Positions 45,401-55,555 of a DNA stretch of 64,000 nt are shown here, one piece after another (the stretch's first letter is position 1; each line of letters begins with the position of its first letter). Source of the stretch: Leucobacter viscericola (GTDB lineage: Bacteria > Actinomycetota > Actinomycetes > Actinomycetales > Microbacteriaceae); contig NZ_CP049863.1 of the NCBI RefSeq assembly GCF_011299575.1, forward strand, positions 2,480,001-2,544,000, read 5' to 3'. The notes beneath the pieces were generated by a model. That model was not told the DNA's origin, ran no database searches, and was given only the letters and a program-made list of their open reading frames with translations. A program made the position numbers and the translations under genes.

Positions 45401-46708
45401 CTACTCGTCAGGATTCCAGGGCGGCAACAGCACCTGCGTTGAGTCCTGCTCATTTATTGTGATGTAGCCGCCTTCAACGGCCACTCCAAAGTAGTTGCCC
45501 GACGTGGACCATTCGAATACGAGATTTCCGTTGAGATCGTAGATAAACACTTTAGGAACCTCGTATTTTCCAGGGTAGAGAAACATGGTGCCCTCTTTGC
45601 TTACCGCTTTCATGTCGGCGTGGGCATCTGAGGCCTGGTTGTAAGACGCGGGAGGAGTCCCCTCGCGCTGTGAGCCGTCATAGAGTTTCGAGTTCTTGTC
45701 GAGTTTGCCTTTTCTTGTGAATATCTCTGGCGAATTGCCCGTACTGAAAAACATTGCAGGAGTGCCTGAAGCGTCCACGGCAAACACTCCCTCACCCTTG
45801 ATGCGATCGGCGGTGGAAAACGTCACCCCAGCGTCTGGGGAGGGAGTCATGCCAATGAAGCCCGTGTGGTAATTCGCATCTTTGAACCGATGCGTTTCAG
45901 TGCCTTCCAGGTCGTAGAAGACGATGTCGTAGCCCCCACTTTTCACTTGACGCTCGAGCAGAGAGAAGCCGTCGTTTGTCCAGGAAGGTTCACCGTTGCT
46001 GTATTTCATTGAGACAGTGTCGTCACCCGTTGCTCCGTCAATAACGGTGAAGTTGCCCTTGCTATCTGAGTTGCTCATGCCGAGGTGTCCGTCTTTGAGA
46101 ACAACTACCGAAGTCGCACGCCCTCGGCTCAAGTATCTTGTCCAGAGGATACGGTCCGTGCCAACTCCGATGACGCGTTCATCGTCCGCGAGAAAAACTG
46201 GAATACCGTCTACCTCTGTGAGCTGTTTTAGTCGGAAGAGGTGATCATCTGTAAGTGGCAACTTGCTCTTTAGCTCGCCTGTGCTCGCGTCGGCGAGCTG
46301 CCATGTACTTTCGTCTTTTGTCGTAGATGTCTTCACGAGTACGGAGTCGCCATAGACCGCATCCTCACCGCAATCCATGTCTGTGAGTTCCCAAATGATT
46401 CCGGCTCCGGTCGAGGGCGCGAGCGAATGAGCTTGCACGCGGCTTCTGAAACCGGGACCCCTGACCGCCTCAACAATTAAGTGATCCTTAGTGATGCCGC
46501 ACACCTTATTCGTCGTGGAGTAAACGGCGTCGACCCCTTCGGCGTAGGCCTCACTGAACCAGCGGCCGGAGTCACCAATCGGCTCGAGCTTCACATCGGA
46601 GACGGCTGCGGGTTCCTGCGGAACACCTGAAGGAGCGCAGCCGGTGAGGGCTGCGCCGACTATGGCGAGCGCTGTGAGGGAAGCAGGCATCGTCTTTTTG
46701 ATTGTCAA
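45401..46708 (-). CDS. Putative lipoprotein, beta-propeller-like
   Basis: About 435 residues from TTG 46708 (GGAG upstream). N-terminal lipobox ALTGCAPSG; the remainder is beta-rich with repeated blade-like segments (LYDGSQREGT, IFYDLEGTETHRF wording) that suggest a WD/PQQ-like propeller. No enzyme motif is seen. It lies upstream of the sensor kinase gene on the same strand, so it may take part in signal perception; that is inference. Confidence 0.6.
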   Translation of the reverse strand: MTIKKTMPASLTALAIVGAALTGCAPSGVPQEPAAVSDVKLEPIGDSGRWFSEAYAEGVDAVYSTTNKVCGITKDHLIVEAVRGPGFRSRVQAHSLAPSTGAGIIWELTDMDCGEDAVYGDSVLVKTSTTKDESTWQLADASTGELKSKLPLTDDHLFRLKQLTEVDGIPVFLADDERVIGVGTDRILWTRYLSRGRATSVVVLKDGHLGMSNSDSKGNFTVIDGATGDDTVSMKYSNGEPSWTNDGFSLLERQVKSGGYDIVFYDLEGTETHRFKDANYHTGFIGMTPSPDAGVTFSTADRIKGEGVFAVDASGTPAMFFSTGNSPEIFTRKGKLDKNSKLYDGSQREGTPPASYNQASDAHADMKAVSKEGTMFLYPGKYEVPKVFIYDLNGNLVFEWSTSGNYFGVAVEGGYITINEQDSTQVLLPPWNPDE

Positions 46709-46908
46709 ACTGGATTCTCCATAATCTGGCGTGGTGTCGCTATGTTTCCCACTTCGATGAACAGTGCGAGCGCAATATCGAGGGTATCGAATGGCACGCC
46801 TCTGAAGCAGCTTGGGCAGCGCCATCGCTTAATGCCGTCAACAGTATCCCGGTACTGTGGAGATGACTATCGGTGAGTGCCTGAGTCGAATTTGGGAGTG
46901 CATACAGC

Positions 46909-48330
46909 GTGGATGAAGCCTCAATGACCATCGGTGACCTTGTCGCGATCGAGACGCTGCGCACGCGCGTTCTGTCAGGCGCAAGCGGCATCGATCGGCG
47001 AGTGTCGTGGGCGCACAGCTGTGAGCTCGAGGAACCCTGGCTGTGGGTCGGCCGCGATGAACTGCTGATGACCGTGGGTTTTTGTGTGCCGAAGGACACC
47101 GCCGGGCAAGTCCATTTTGTACGCGAGCTTGTTGCGGCGGGGATCGCGGGCGCCACGATTGGCGGTCGTGACGAAGACCTGGTGCTGAGCCCCGAGATGC
47201 ACGCTGAGGCCGATCGCCTCGAGTTTCCATTGCTGCGCACAGAACCCGCGGTGCCGTGGTCCGCGATCTCTCAGCACGTTGCCGCCGCGGCGAGCAGCAC
47301 TCAAACCTCGCACGTGCTGACACTGGCGCGGCTGTACGAGGTCGCCGCCGCGGCGAACAGCCCTCAAGGCTTTGTTGACGAGCTGGCGCGATTGTTGGGA
47401 GTTCAGATCGCGGTCATCGACCGTGAAACCGGGTTGAGTCTGCTTGAATCAGCGAGCCTTGTTGTGAGCGATTCCGAAGAGACAAGGATCCGCAGCCATC
47501 AGTTTTCCCAGCGCCATCGGGCGACGCTCGAGATCGGTGAGCGCACGCAAGAGGGCCTGAACTCTATGGTGCTGGTGCATCTAAAGCGGGTGATCGAGGT
47601 CGAGGTTGATCGGATGCTGCTCGACGCAGAGGCAGAGGCTAAAGCTCAGGATCTGGCTCTGAAGCACCTGCTCACCGACGGCGACAGCCGTGATGCCGAG
47701 ACCGTGCTGGGTGAGGGCTCGATTCAATCGGGTTGCCGATTGGTGGCGTTCTCTGAGGGAATGGTCGAGGGGGTGGCGCGTCTCGCGTCGATTCGAAGCA
47801 TCCGCGTGCTCGTCGGCCATGGAAATGAGCGTGGGATCGCGCTCGTGCCGAGCGAGGGGCTCGATCAAATGCGCGGGCTGCTGCGAGACCTCGGCACTGC
47901 AGCTGGGATCTCTCACTCTATTGGGAGCTGGGGTGACTCCCGAGGGGCCGTCGTGGAGGCCGTGAGCGCCCTCGCCGACACGCACAATGTAGCTGGGGCG
48001 TGGGTCGAGTTTGCTGCGGCTCGGGTGGGGCTTTTGGCTCGGAGCGAGCGGGAATCCAGGGAGATTATTCGCGAGGTGCTTGGTCCGCTCTCCGAGGTCA
48101 GCGACCGGGCGGCAACGCTCCGGGAGACACTTTTCAGCTACCTGCGCAATGACCGCAGCTGGGCTCGCAGCGCCGACGAGATGGGCGTGCACCGGCAGAC
48201 CCTCGCGTATCGGCTGCGGCAAGCCGAGGCACTGACGGGTCGAAGCGCCTCGCGAAGCGAAGACATCTCGGCGCTGTGGATCGCGATGCAGGCCTGGGAA
48301 CGGTTCGGCCCGGATCCTGCGCTCGAGTAA
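46909..48330 (+). CDS. PucR family transcriptional regulator
   Basis: Protein of 473 residues with the N-terminal PucR purine-catabolism domain (TIGDLVAIETLRTRVLSGAS; TVGFCVPKDTAG) and a C-terminal PucR HTH (TLRETLFSYLRNDRSWARSA; MGVHRQTLAYRLRQAEALTG). Relatives often control amine/polyamine oxidase and transporter genes, and such an operon begins at 53897, but two surface-protein genes intervene. GTG 46909 is chosen; ATG 46924 is possible. Confidence 0.85.
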   Translation: MDEASMTIGDLVAIETLRTRVLSGASGIDRRVSWAHSCELEEPWLWVGRDELLMTVGFCVPKDTAGQVHFVRELVAAGIAGATIGGRDEDLVLSPEMHAEADRLEFPLLRTEPAVPWSAISQHVAAAASSTQTSHVLTLARLYEVAAAANSPQGFVDELARLLGVQIAVIDRETGLSLLESASLVVSDSEETRIRSHQFSQRHRATLEIGERTQEGLNSMVLVHLKRVIEVEVDRMLLDAEAEAKAQDLALKHLLTDGDSRDAETVLGEGSIQSGCRLVAFSEGMVEGVARLASIRSIRVLVGHGNERGIALVPSEGLDQMRGLLRDLGTAAGISHSIGSWGDSRGAVVEAVSALADTHNVAGAWVEFAAARVGLLARSERESREIIREVLGPLSEVSDRAATLRETLFSYLRNDRSWARSADEMGVHRQTLAYRLRQAEALTGRSASRSEDISALWIAMQAWERFGPDPALE

Positions 48331-48685
48331 TGCAGCCGGCGCGAAATGCGCAGGGCGGAAAAGCTAGTCAGAGCGCTAACCCGCTGCGACAGCGAACTCT
48401 TTCAGCTCGGACCACGATCAAGAGATTCCAGGCTTATCCCGGCCGGTGCGTCACCAAGCCTGTCCATCTGGACACGCACTCAATTGCCAAGTACTACTGA
48501 CTGGAAGTTCAAGCGGGTACGGCAAGCCTCGCGTTAACACCGTAAAGCACGCAACAAACTACTGAATCACAGTCGTAATGGTACCCGTTTCCACCATAGC
48601 CCCACTAAAGACCACTTATCGTTTCGTTAAGTAAAACGACAATCAGGCACACAGGTGCCTGAAGAACTTTGGGGGCGAATATCAA
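48331..48685 (+). other. Gene-free 355-base leader with two hairpins
   Basis: No coding frame is supported. Near the 3' end are CGTTT/AAACG (48620-48638) and the perfect CAGGCAC acag GTGCCTG (48644-48661), followed by GGGGG before the next start. It could be the 5' untranslated region of the RCC1-type gene. It matches no riboswitch that I recognise. Confidence 0.5.
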
Positions 48686-51046
48686 TTGGTGAAGTGTAAA
48701 AAAACACTCGCGACATTTCTTATTTCGGCATTCTTATTGAGCGGCGCCACTGCCGCTCACGCTACTCCGCAGCCGGCTGAGCCGCTCACACCAAACTCTG
48801 GGCCGGTTGAGGGTGGAACTGCCGTTGAGCTGAACGTAGATCGGGCTACCGAGGAGATCGTTGCCGCAAGTGGCAGCTACGGTTTTGAGGCGCTGCTCGC
48901 AAACGGAAAGGTTCTAAGCTGGGGCGACAACAGCAGTGGGCAGGCTGGTGTCGGTAACAAGAATCCGCTGCCGACGGACCAGAACTCCTACGCGGTCTTC
49001 CCGGAAGGTGTGAAGATTGCCCAGCTGGGTAATACAGGTTTTAGCAGCGTCGCGCTTGACTCGGACGGACAGCTGTGGACCTGGGGTCGAAGCAGTGCTG
49101 GTGAGCTTGGACTCGGCACGGGAGTTCCTGACCAGACGCTACCTCGGAAGCTTACTGTGGCGGGCGACCCAACTTTTGTCTCGATCGTGGCCGAGGGGCA
49201 GACAGCCTACGCGATCACCGATGATGGCAAGCTATACGGTTGGGGCGTCACAAAGGGAGCTTGGGCCAGTGACAAAAACGAAGCGGTTCCAACACTCATT
49301 CCGTTTCCGACGAGCTCTCCAGTCACCAAGGTAAGCGCGAGTTCGACGCACGCCCTCGCAAGCACCGCCGACGGAAACGTTTACGGCTGGGGTGCAAGCA
49401 TCTACGGACAGATTCTTGGCGCGCCAACGGTTCCAACCGTTTACACTCCAACTTTGGTTCCCATGGCAGCTGGCGCTCCCGATGGTGCTACCTGGACCGG
49501 CGACATTGTGGCCGGAAACAACTTTAGCTATACCAAGGCAAGCGACGGTAAGTGGTACTCGCGCGGCAATAACGAGGGCAACCTCAATGGTGGGTATCTC
49601 GGCTCCAGTTGCGCCACGACCATGTGCCAGCCTCTCGGATATGCGATTGAGTTTCCTGAGGGCGTAGACATTGTTGATGTCAAGCCGGGAGTGGCGCTCG
49701 ATGCAACGGGCCGTGTCTATACCTGGGGCCTGGGAAGTAATGGACGTCTTGGCAACGGAACCACAAGTGGCAAAGAAATGACTCCGATCCTGGTTGAGGG
49801 ACTGCCTCCCATAAAGAAGATCTCGACGTCACTTGGTGCGTCCCCCCTTGCGATTTCTGAGGGGAACGAGCTTTGGGGCTGGGGTACCCAGCAGGTGGAT
49901 GGTAGCTTTGTGTTTCCCTCGACACCGAAGTTGCTGGCTGACTACGACGCGCCTCTCATTACCGGTGTTGATTTCGACGGTGCAGCTGCAACGATTACGG
50001 CGGCCGCAACACGTGCCGCATCAGTGACTGCGCCCGCACACGCTGCCGGTGCGGTTGACGTGACGGTTACATGGTCTGACGGCTTCACAACAACACTGCC
50101 CGGTGCGTACACGTACATCCCGAAGGTGGTGCAGATCGCGCCGTCTATCACGACCGAAAGCATCACTTCAGCTCAGCTTGGGAATGCTTACAACGCACAA
50201 ATCGTGGCAACTGGCACACCCGTTCCCACCTTGTCCATCACAGATGGTGCTTTGCCGAAGGGCTTGACCATGGATGCGGCGGGCAATATTACCGGCACGC
50301 CTCAGCAGAAGGGCACCTTCACCTTTACGGTGACCGCGACAAATGAGGTTAAGCCGGATGCGGTGAAGAGTTTCACGCTTGCGGTGGCTGTTCAGGATAT
50401 TGACCCGCCTGTTCCGCCGAAGCAGTGCACCTTGCCGCGTAAGGTTCCGGTGTTTGCGGATACCCCGCTGTCGCACAAGTTCTATAAAGAGATCGACTGG
50501 ATGGAGTGCATGAAGTACTCCACCGGTTGGCGCCAGCCCGTTGGTAAGCCGCTCTACAAGCCGCAGGACAATCTGGAGCGTCAGGCTATGGCAGCGTTCA
50601 TCTTCCGTATGGAAGCCCCGAAGGGGTACAAGGCGCCGAAGGTGTCTCCGTTTGCTGATGTGAAGCCTGGGGATTCGTTCTACACCGAGATGGCGTGGAT
50701 GTACGAGAAGGGTTACTCAACCGGTTGGGCTGAGCCGTCGGGGAAGCCGACGTATCGTCCGCACGAGCCGCTGTCTCGTGAAGCGATGGCCGCGTTTATT
50801 TATCGTTTGGAAGCATCGAAGGATGCTGCCGCGAAGAACTACAAGGCGCCGAAGGTGTCAAAGCTGGCTGATATGAAGCCGGGGATGAAGTTCTACAAGG
50901 AGATCTCGTGGATGTACGACACGAAGCTCTCGACCGGTAACAAGGTGGGCAACACGAAAGAGTACTGGCCGAAGGACGACCTCAGCCGTCAGGCGATGGC
51001 CGCGTTCATCTACCGACTCGTCACTGACTACCGCGCGAAGAAGTAA
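48686..51046 (+). CDS. Secreted RCC1-propeller protein with He_PIG and triple SLH-like module
   Basis: Protein of 786 residues. Signal peptide TFLISAFLLSGATAAHA. About six RCC1-type blades follow (KVLSWGDNSSGQAGVG, QLWTWGRSSAGELGLG, RVYTWGLGSNGRLGNG), then an IPT-like and a putative-Ig He_PIG domain (GTPVPTLSITDGALPKGLTM) and three SLH-like units. Start is TTG 48686 or GTG 48689. It lies seven bases before the related LRR gene; the two C-terminal modules share stretches of about 100 identical bases. Probably a surface adhesin. Confidence 0.85.
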   Translation: MVKCKKTLATFLISAFLLSGATAAHATPQPAEPLTPNSGPVEGGTAVELNVDRATEEIVAASGSYGFEALLANGKVLSWGDNSSGQAGVGNKNPLPTDQNSYAVFPEGVKIAQLGNTGFSSVALDSDGQLWTWGRSSAGELGLGTGVPDQTLPRKLTVAGDPTFVSIVAEGQTAYAITDDGKLYGWGVTKGAWASDKNEAVPTLIPFPTSSPVTKVSASSTHALASTADGNVYGWGASIYGQILGAPTVPTVYTPTLVPMAAGAPDGATWTGDIVAGNNFSYTKASDGKWYSRGNNEGNLNGGYLGSSCATTMCQPLGYAIEFPEGVDIVDVKPGVALDATGRVYTWGLGSNGRLGNGTTSGKEMTPILVEGLPPIKKISTSLGASPLAISEGNELWGWGTQQVDGSFVFPSTPKLLADYDAPLITGVDFDGAAATITAAATRAASVTAPAHAAGAVDVTVTWSDGFTTTLPGAYTYIPKVVQIAPSITTESITSAQLGNAYNAQIVATGTPVPTLSITDGALPKGLTMDAAGNITGTPQQKGTFTFTVTATNEVKPDAVKSFTLAVAVQDIDPPVPPKQCTLPRKVPVFADTPLSHKFYKEIDWMECMKYSTGWRQPVGKPLYKPQDNLERQAMAAFIFRMEAPKGYKAPKVSPFADVKPGDSFYTEMAWMYEKGYSTGWAEPSGKPTYRPHEPLSREAMAAFIYRLEASKDAAAKNYKAPKVSKLADMKPGMKFYKEISWMYDTKLSTGNKVGNTKEYWPKDDLSRQAMAAFIYRLVTDYRAKK

Positions 51047-51053
51047 TGCAAAA

Positions 51054-53531
51054 ATGAACAAACATCTACGACAGGGGATCGTGGCCGCATTTGCGGCCAC
51101 GGCCCTGTTGCTGGGAACAGCTCTGCCCGCTCAGGCGGAAACGCAACAGCAACTTGAGAATCTTCCGCTTGGTCACAATGACCTCGCTTTTCCCAGCGCA
51201 GGCATCTCTGCCCCACAAGAAGGCCGCCTGGCAGCCTCTGACCGAGCCGCATTGCCTGAAGACAACGAGGTAGTGCAAATCCCTGATCCCGTACTGCGTG
51301 CAAAGATCGGAATCCAGCTCGGCACTACGATTACGCGCGGGACAATGCGTCAACTCCAATCGCTGTCAGTATCAAACTCAGGAATCACTGACCTCACCGG
51401 ACTTGAGTACGCGTCGAATCTGGCAATTGTGGATCTGAGCCGGAACCCGATCACATCAATCGAGCCTTTGCGTGGACTTGCCCGTATGGCCCAGCTTGAC
51501 GTGAGTCGAACAAAGATCAGCAATATTGACGCAGTCTCAACGATGCCAAAGATCAACTATTTGCAGGTCAACTGGACCGACGTTTCAGACCTCACGCCTG
51601 TGAGCGGTAAGGCAGAACTGTGGCGTATTGAACTTGCAGCTACGAAGGTGTCGAGCCTAGAACCGCTCAGGGATGATGCCGGCCTTCAAGAGGTTTACTT
51701 CCAAGAAACGTTGGTCAGTGATATTCACCCGCTCGCAAGCCTCAGACAACTCAGAGTTCTATCTGCGCCCGACACCGATATCAGTGATCTGAGTCCTATC
51801 GCTGGGCTTCCGGAACTCACGCTGCTCAACGTGAATAGTGCGAAGGTGTCGGATCTCTCGATGCTTGATACCTGGCCAAGATTGCGGACGGTTGGTTTCG
51901 AAGAGCAGCGCGTCATGGGGGTGCCAGCCGTGGCCTCTGTGACCGAGTCGACATACCGTCGGCCAGTATCAACGACCGATCCCTTCAAGATGCTCCCCGG
52001 AGTGGTGCTCACAACAACCGCCGACGCAACCACGGCTTCTGATGGAATCACGATGTGGTCGCCTCTCCCCGCAAACAACGAACTCAAAGCGAAAGTTGTG
52101 GGAGATCCGGGGCCGGGTTCGGGTGCAACGTATTCGGCGAACATCACATATACGTTGAGTCGAGCCGACATTACAAACACGCCTCGAAAAGCTGCGGTGA
52201 ATAAGCCCTATAGTTTCCAGTTCAGCGTTACGGACGGTTTTATTGAGGGACCGTTCGAAATGGTGAGCGGCGGGGTTCCCGGTCTGACTCTCAGCAACAC
52301 TGGAGAGCTCAGAGGGACGCCCACGCAACAGGGCATCTTTCCCATGGTGATCACGCGCACCGACGCTTACGGAAATGTGATCACGCGATCATTCAACCTC
52401 GTTGTGGGGGATAAAGCCGATCTGGTGACAGTGAGCTTTGATTCCGCGGGTGGAACGGATATTGCCCCGGTTGAGGTTGAGTACGGCGACGTTGTTTCTG
52501 CGCCGGGGAAGCCTGTGCGCGACGGATACGAGTTCGGAGAGTGGACCCTCAACGGTGTGCCCTACGATTTTTCAATGCCCGTAAGCTCAAGCATGACCTT
52601 GGTTGCGAGTTGGGACGTCGTGGCTCCGCCAAAACCGGTGCCACCGACGATCAAGCCCGATTCGCTGCCAGCTGGCATGGTTGGGAAAGCCTACTCGGCA
52701 ACGATCACGGCCTCGGGTGACGGCAAACCAACACTCGAAATAACTGCTGGTGCTCTGCCTACAGGTCTGAAGTTTGATGCCAAGACCGGCAAGATTTCGG
52801 GTACGCCCACGAAAGCCGGAATCTTCAGGTTCACTGTCACATCGAATAATTCCGGCGCAATCGCGACGAAGAATTACGCAATTGCGGTGACAATCGAGAC
52901 ACTTACTGACCTGCCGTGTATGGAGCCGCGTAAGGTTCCGGTGTTTGCGGATACCCCGCTGTCGCACAAGTTCTATAAAGAGATCGACTGGATGGAGTGC
53001 ATGAAGTACTCCACCGGTTGGCGCCAGCCCGCAGGCAAGCCGCTGTACAAGCCGCAGGACAATCTGGAGCGTCAGGCGATGGCCGCGTTCATTTACAGGA
53101 TGGAAGCCCCTAAGGGCTATGTGGCCCCCGCAGTGTCTCCGTTTGCTGATGTGAAGCCGACCGACTCTTTCTATAAGGAGATGGCGTGGATGTACGAGAT
53201 GAAGTACTCGACGGGGTGGGCTGAGCCGTCGGGTAAGCCGACATATCGTCCGCACGAGCCGCTGTCTCGTGAAGCGATGGCCGCGTTTATTTATCGTTTG
53301 GAAGCATCGAAGGATGCTGCCGCGAAGAACTACAAGGCTCCTGCGAAGTCGCCGATGGCCGACATGAAGCCGGGGATGAAGTTCTACAAGGAGATCTCGT
53401 GGATGTACGATACGAAGCTCTCGACCGGTAACAAGGTCGGCGATACCAAGGAGTACTGGCCGAAGGATGACCTCAGCCGTCAGGCGATGGCCGCGTTCAT
53501 CTACCGACTCGTCACTGAATATCGCAAGTAG
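51054..53531 (+). CDS. Secreted internalin-like LRR protein with triple SLH-like module
   Basis: Protein of 825 residues. Signal peptide AAFAATALLLGTALPAQA; about eight leucine-rich repeats of internalin type (LAIVDLSRNPITSIEPLRGL, AQLDVSRTKISNID); a He_PIG Ig-like domain; a Listeria-Bacteroides repeat (VSFDSAGGTDIAPVEVEYGD, YEFGEWTLNG); a second He_PIG; then three SLH-like units. The architecture indicates envelope-bound interaction with other cells or surfaces. It is followed by a terminator and is operonic with the RCC1-type gene. Confidence 0.87.
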   Translation: MNKHLRQGIVAAFAATALLLGTALPAQAETQQQLENLPLGHNDLAFPSAGISAPQEGRLAASDRAALPEDNEVVQIPDPVLRAKIGIQLGTTITRGTMRQLQSLSVSNSGITDLTGLEYASNLAIVDLSRNPITSIEPLRGLARMAQLDVSRTKISNIDAVSTMPKINYLQVNWTDVSDLTPVSGKAELWRIELAATKVSSLEPLRDDAGLQEVYFQETLVSDIHPLASLRQLRVLSAPDTDISDLSPIAGLPELTLLNVNSAKVSDLSMLDTWPRLRTVGFEEQRVMGVPAVASVTESTYRRPVSTTDPFKMLPGVVLTTTADATTASDGITMWSPLPANNELKAKVVGDPGPGSGATYSANITYTLSRADITNTPRKAAVNKPYSFQFSVTDGFIEGPFEMVSGGVPGLTLSNTGELRGTPTQQGIFPMVITRTDAYGNVITRSFNLVVGDKADLVTVSFDSAGGTDIAPVEVEYGDVVSAPGKPVRDGYEFGEWTLNGVPYDFSMPVSSSMTLVASWDVVAPPKPVPPTIKPDSLPAGMVGKAYSATITASGDGKPTLEITAGALPTGLKFDAKTGKISGTPTKAGIFRFTVTSNNSGAIATKNYAIAVTIETLTDLPCMEPRKVPVFADTPLSHKFYKEIDWMECMKYSTGWRQPAGKPLYKPQDNLERQAMAAFIYRMEAPKGYVAPAVSPFADVKPTDSFYKEMAWMYEMKYSTGWAEPSGKPTYRPHEPLSREAMAAFIYRLEASKDAAAKNYKAPAKSPMADMKPGMKFYKEISWMYDTKLSTGNKVGDTKEYWPKDDLSRQAMAAFIYRLVTEYRK

Positions 53532-53606
53532 AAAACTAAAAACAGCCAGAGGCGAATAATCGTCTTCTGAGAACTTCTCGCGTCAGAACGACGTGAGAAT
53601 CCCTCG

Positions 53607-53682
53607 GTCGCTCTGGTCGGTGTCCCAAACTCTCAACGCTCCTCCCCGGAGTTGAGAAGGATGCCGGCCGGAGCGACTTTTT
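53607..53682 (+). terminator. Terminator of the SLH-type gene pair
   Basis: GTCGCTCTGG (53607-53616) pairs with CCGGAGCGAC (53668-53677, one mismatch), followed by TTTTT; an inner CTCAAC/GTTGAG stem lies in the loop. The rest of 53532-53896 shows no gene. Confidence 0.65.
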
Positions 53683-53896
53683 ATGGGCACCAGGAGGAAT
53701 TCGTTGCAAGCTTTGAGCGCCCTCGGTACGACGGGTTGACGCTTTGAGTCTCAAATGCTCATCCTTCTGGCTAGATCCCGAACCAATTTCATACCTCCGT
53801 ACAGTCGTGGGGCTCGGTGTGGAGGCGTAGTCTCGATTCGACTGCGCGAGTAACGGTGCCCGCGCGGCTCGGAATCTAAATCTGAGGAGACGAACA

Positions 53897-55303
53897 GTGG
53901 TTGCTGGACCCCGAGTGAGCGACAATTTCATCAACGGAGAGGTGTCGTTCTGGGTGCACGCGGAGGGGCGCCCGAAGCAGCGCCCAGGGTTGCCGGGGAA
54001 TATTGAGGCAGATGTTGCGATCGTCGGAGCTGGCCTGACCGGTCTCTGGACCGCCTACTACCTGAAAGAAGCTCGGCCCGATCTCAACGTTGTGGTGATC
54101 GAGCGCGAGTTCGCGGGGTTTGGAGCCTCAGGTCGCAACGGCGGTTGGATGAGCGCCAAGTCACCCGGTCAGTTTCGTCGTTACGCGAAGTCGGGCGGCC
54201 GCGATGCCGCGATTGCGATGGAGCACGAGATGTTTGCCGCGGTGCGCGAGGGAGTTGCCGTCGCGAAAGCCGAGGGTTTCGGCGAGCACGTTGTGCAGGA
54301 CGGCCTGATCCACGTCGCCACCAATAATGCACAGTGGGATCGGCTGCAGGGCACTATTGCGTCGCTGAAAGACCACGGCTGGGGGCCCGAAGACTACGAG
54401 GTGCTCTCGCCCGCCATGCTTGATGAGCGCGTGCGAGTCGCCGATGTTCGTGGCGCCTACTGGAGCCCTCACTGCGCGCGCATCAACCCCGCCGAGTTCA
54501 CCTTCGGGCTCGCCGCCGCCGTTGAGCGCCGCGGTGTGACGATTTATGAGGGCACCACCGCCACCGCGATTGTCCCGCGCCGTGTCGAGACGAACCGCGG
54601 TGTCGTGAGCGCAAAGTATGTGGTGCAGGCGATTGAGGGCTACACACTCTCGCTCAAAGGCCAGTCCCGCCGCTTTCTACCAATGAACAGCAGCATGGTG
54701 GTGACCGAGCAGCTGACAGACGCGCAGATGGACGAGATCGGTTGGCACGGCGCCGAGCTGATGGGTGATGTCGCCCACAACTTTGCCTACATCCAGCACA
54801 CGGCAGACAACCGCATCGCGCTCGGCGGCCGCGGAGTTCCCTACAACTTTGCCTCCAGCTTCGACCGCAGCGGGCGCACGGCCGAGGCCGCGATTGAACA
54901 GCTCGGCAACCGGCTCATTGAGCTGTTTCCCGCGCTCGACGGTGTGAAGCTCGAGCACAGCTGGTCTGGGGTGCTTGGTGTGCCGCGCGACTGGTGTGCG
55001 GGGGTCAATTTTGATCCGGCAACCGGGATCGCAGACGCCGGAGGCTACGTCGGCCACGGCGTGACGGGCACCAATGTGGCTGGCCGCACGATTCGGGATC
55101 TGATCCTCGGCGAAAAGACGGACCTTACGCGCCTGCCCTGGGTCGGCCACACCTCGCGCAACTGGGAGGTTGAACCCCTGCGCTGGACGGCAGCGACGGC
55201 GCTCTACGCGGTCTACCGCTTTGCCGACCGCGAGGAATACCGCACGGGCACGTCGAAGACTCACGTCTCGGCAAAACTCGCAAACCTGATTAGCGGGCGC
55301 TAA
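53897..55303 (+). CDS. FAD-dependent amine oxidase (gamma-glutamylputrescine oxidase-like)
   Basis: DAO-family flavoprotein of 468 residues. FAD motif DVAIVGAGLTGLWTAYYLKE, then EFAGFGASGRNGGWMSA typical of the PuuB/OrdL group, and the C-terminal GYVGHGVTGTNVAGRTIRDL. It most likely oxidises an amine taken up by the ABC transporter encoded next. GTG start follows GGAG. The N-terminal FWVHAEGRPKQRPGLPG is a usual leader of this group. Confidence 0.83.
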   Translation: MVAGPRVSDNFINGEVSFWVHAEGRPKQRPGLPGNIEADVAIVGAGLTGLWTAYYLKEARPDLNVVVIEREFAGFGASGRNGGWMSAKSPGQFRRYAKSGGRDAAIAMEHEMFAAVREGVAVAKAEGFGEHVVQDGLIHVATNNAQWDRLQGTIASLKDHGWGPEDYEVLSPAMLDERVRVADVRGAYWSPHCARINPAEFTFGLAAAVERRGVTIYEGTTATAIVPRRVETNRGVVSAKYVVQAIEGYTLSLKGQSRRFLPMNSSMVVTEQLTDAQMDEIGWHGAELMGDVAHNFAYIQHTADNRIALGGRGVPYNFASSFDRSGRTAEAAIEQLGNRLIELFPALDGVKLEHSWSGVLGVPRDWCAGVNFDPATGIADAGGYVGHGVTGTNVAGRTIRDLILGEKTDLTRLPWVGHTSRNWEVEPLRWTAATALYAVYRFADREEYRTGTSKTHVSAKLANLISGR

Positions 55304-55321
55304 TACCCCCAGTCGCACCTC

Positions 55322-55385
55322 AAATTCGGGTGTCACAAATGTGCACTAAACACGGTTTTAGTGCACATTAGTGACACCCGAATTT
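55322..55385. repeat. Long palindrome, family member 2
   Basis: 29-base arms (55322-55350 and 55357-55385) with a single A-A mismatch and loop CACGGT inside CTAAA/TTTAG. It aligns along its length with 41740-41803, with paired differences in the arms. It lies in the 252-base gap before the potD-like gene. A smaller palindrome, GCTCAGGCTGAGC, is at 55453-55465. Confidence 0.92.
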
Positions 55386-55555
55386 CGTGATGGCACCCAG
55401 CAGGCAATGAGCCCGAGTACCAATCCTCGCCAAAATTCATACTCAAGGCCGTGCTCAGGCTGAGCGCTCGCTGGTTACGCTGAGGCAAGCCAAGGTGCCG
55501 GGATCCTCACCCCGCATTCGCTACCGCACACGCTGGAACGTCGAAGGAGACATTC

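Noticed and set aside
48331..48685. Riboswitch (c-di-AMP or T-box)
   Set aside because: Two short hairpins only; none of the conserved core motifs of these classes could be found by eye.
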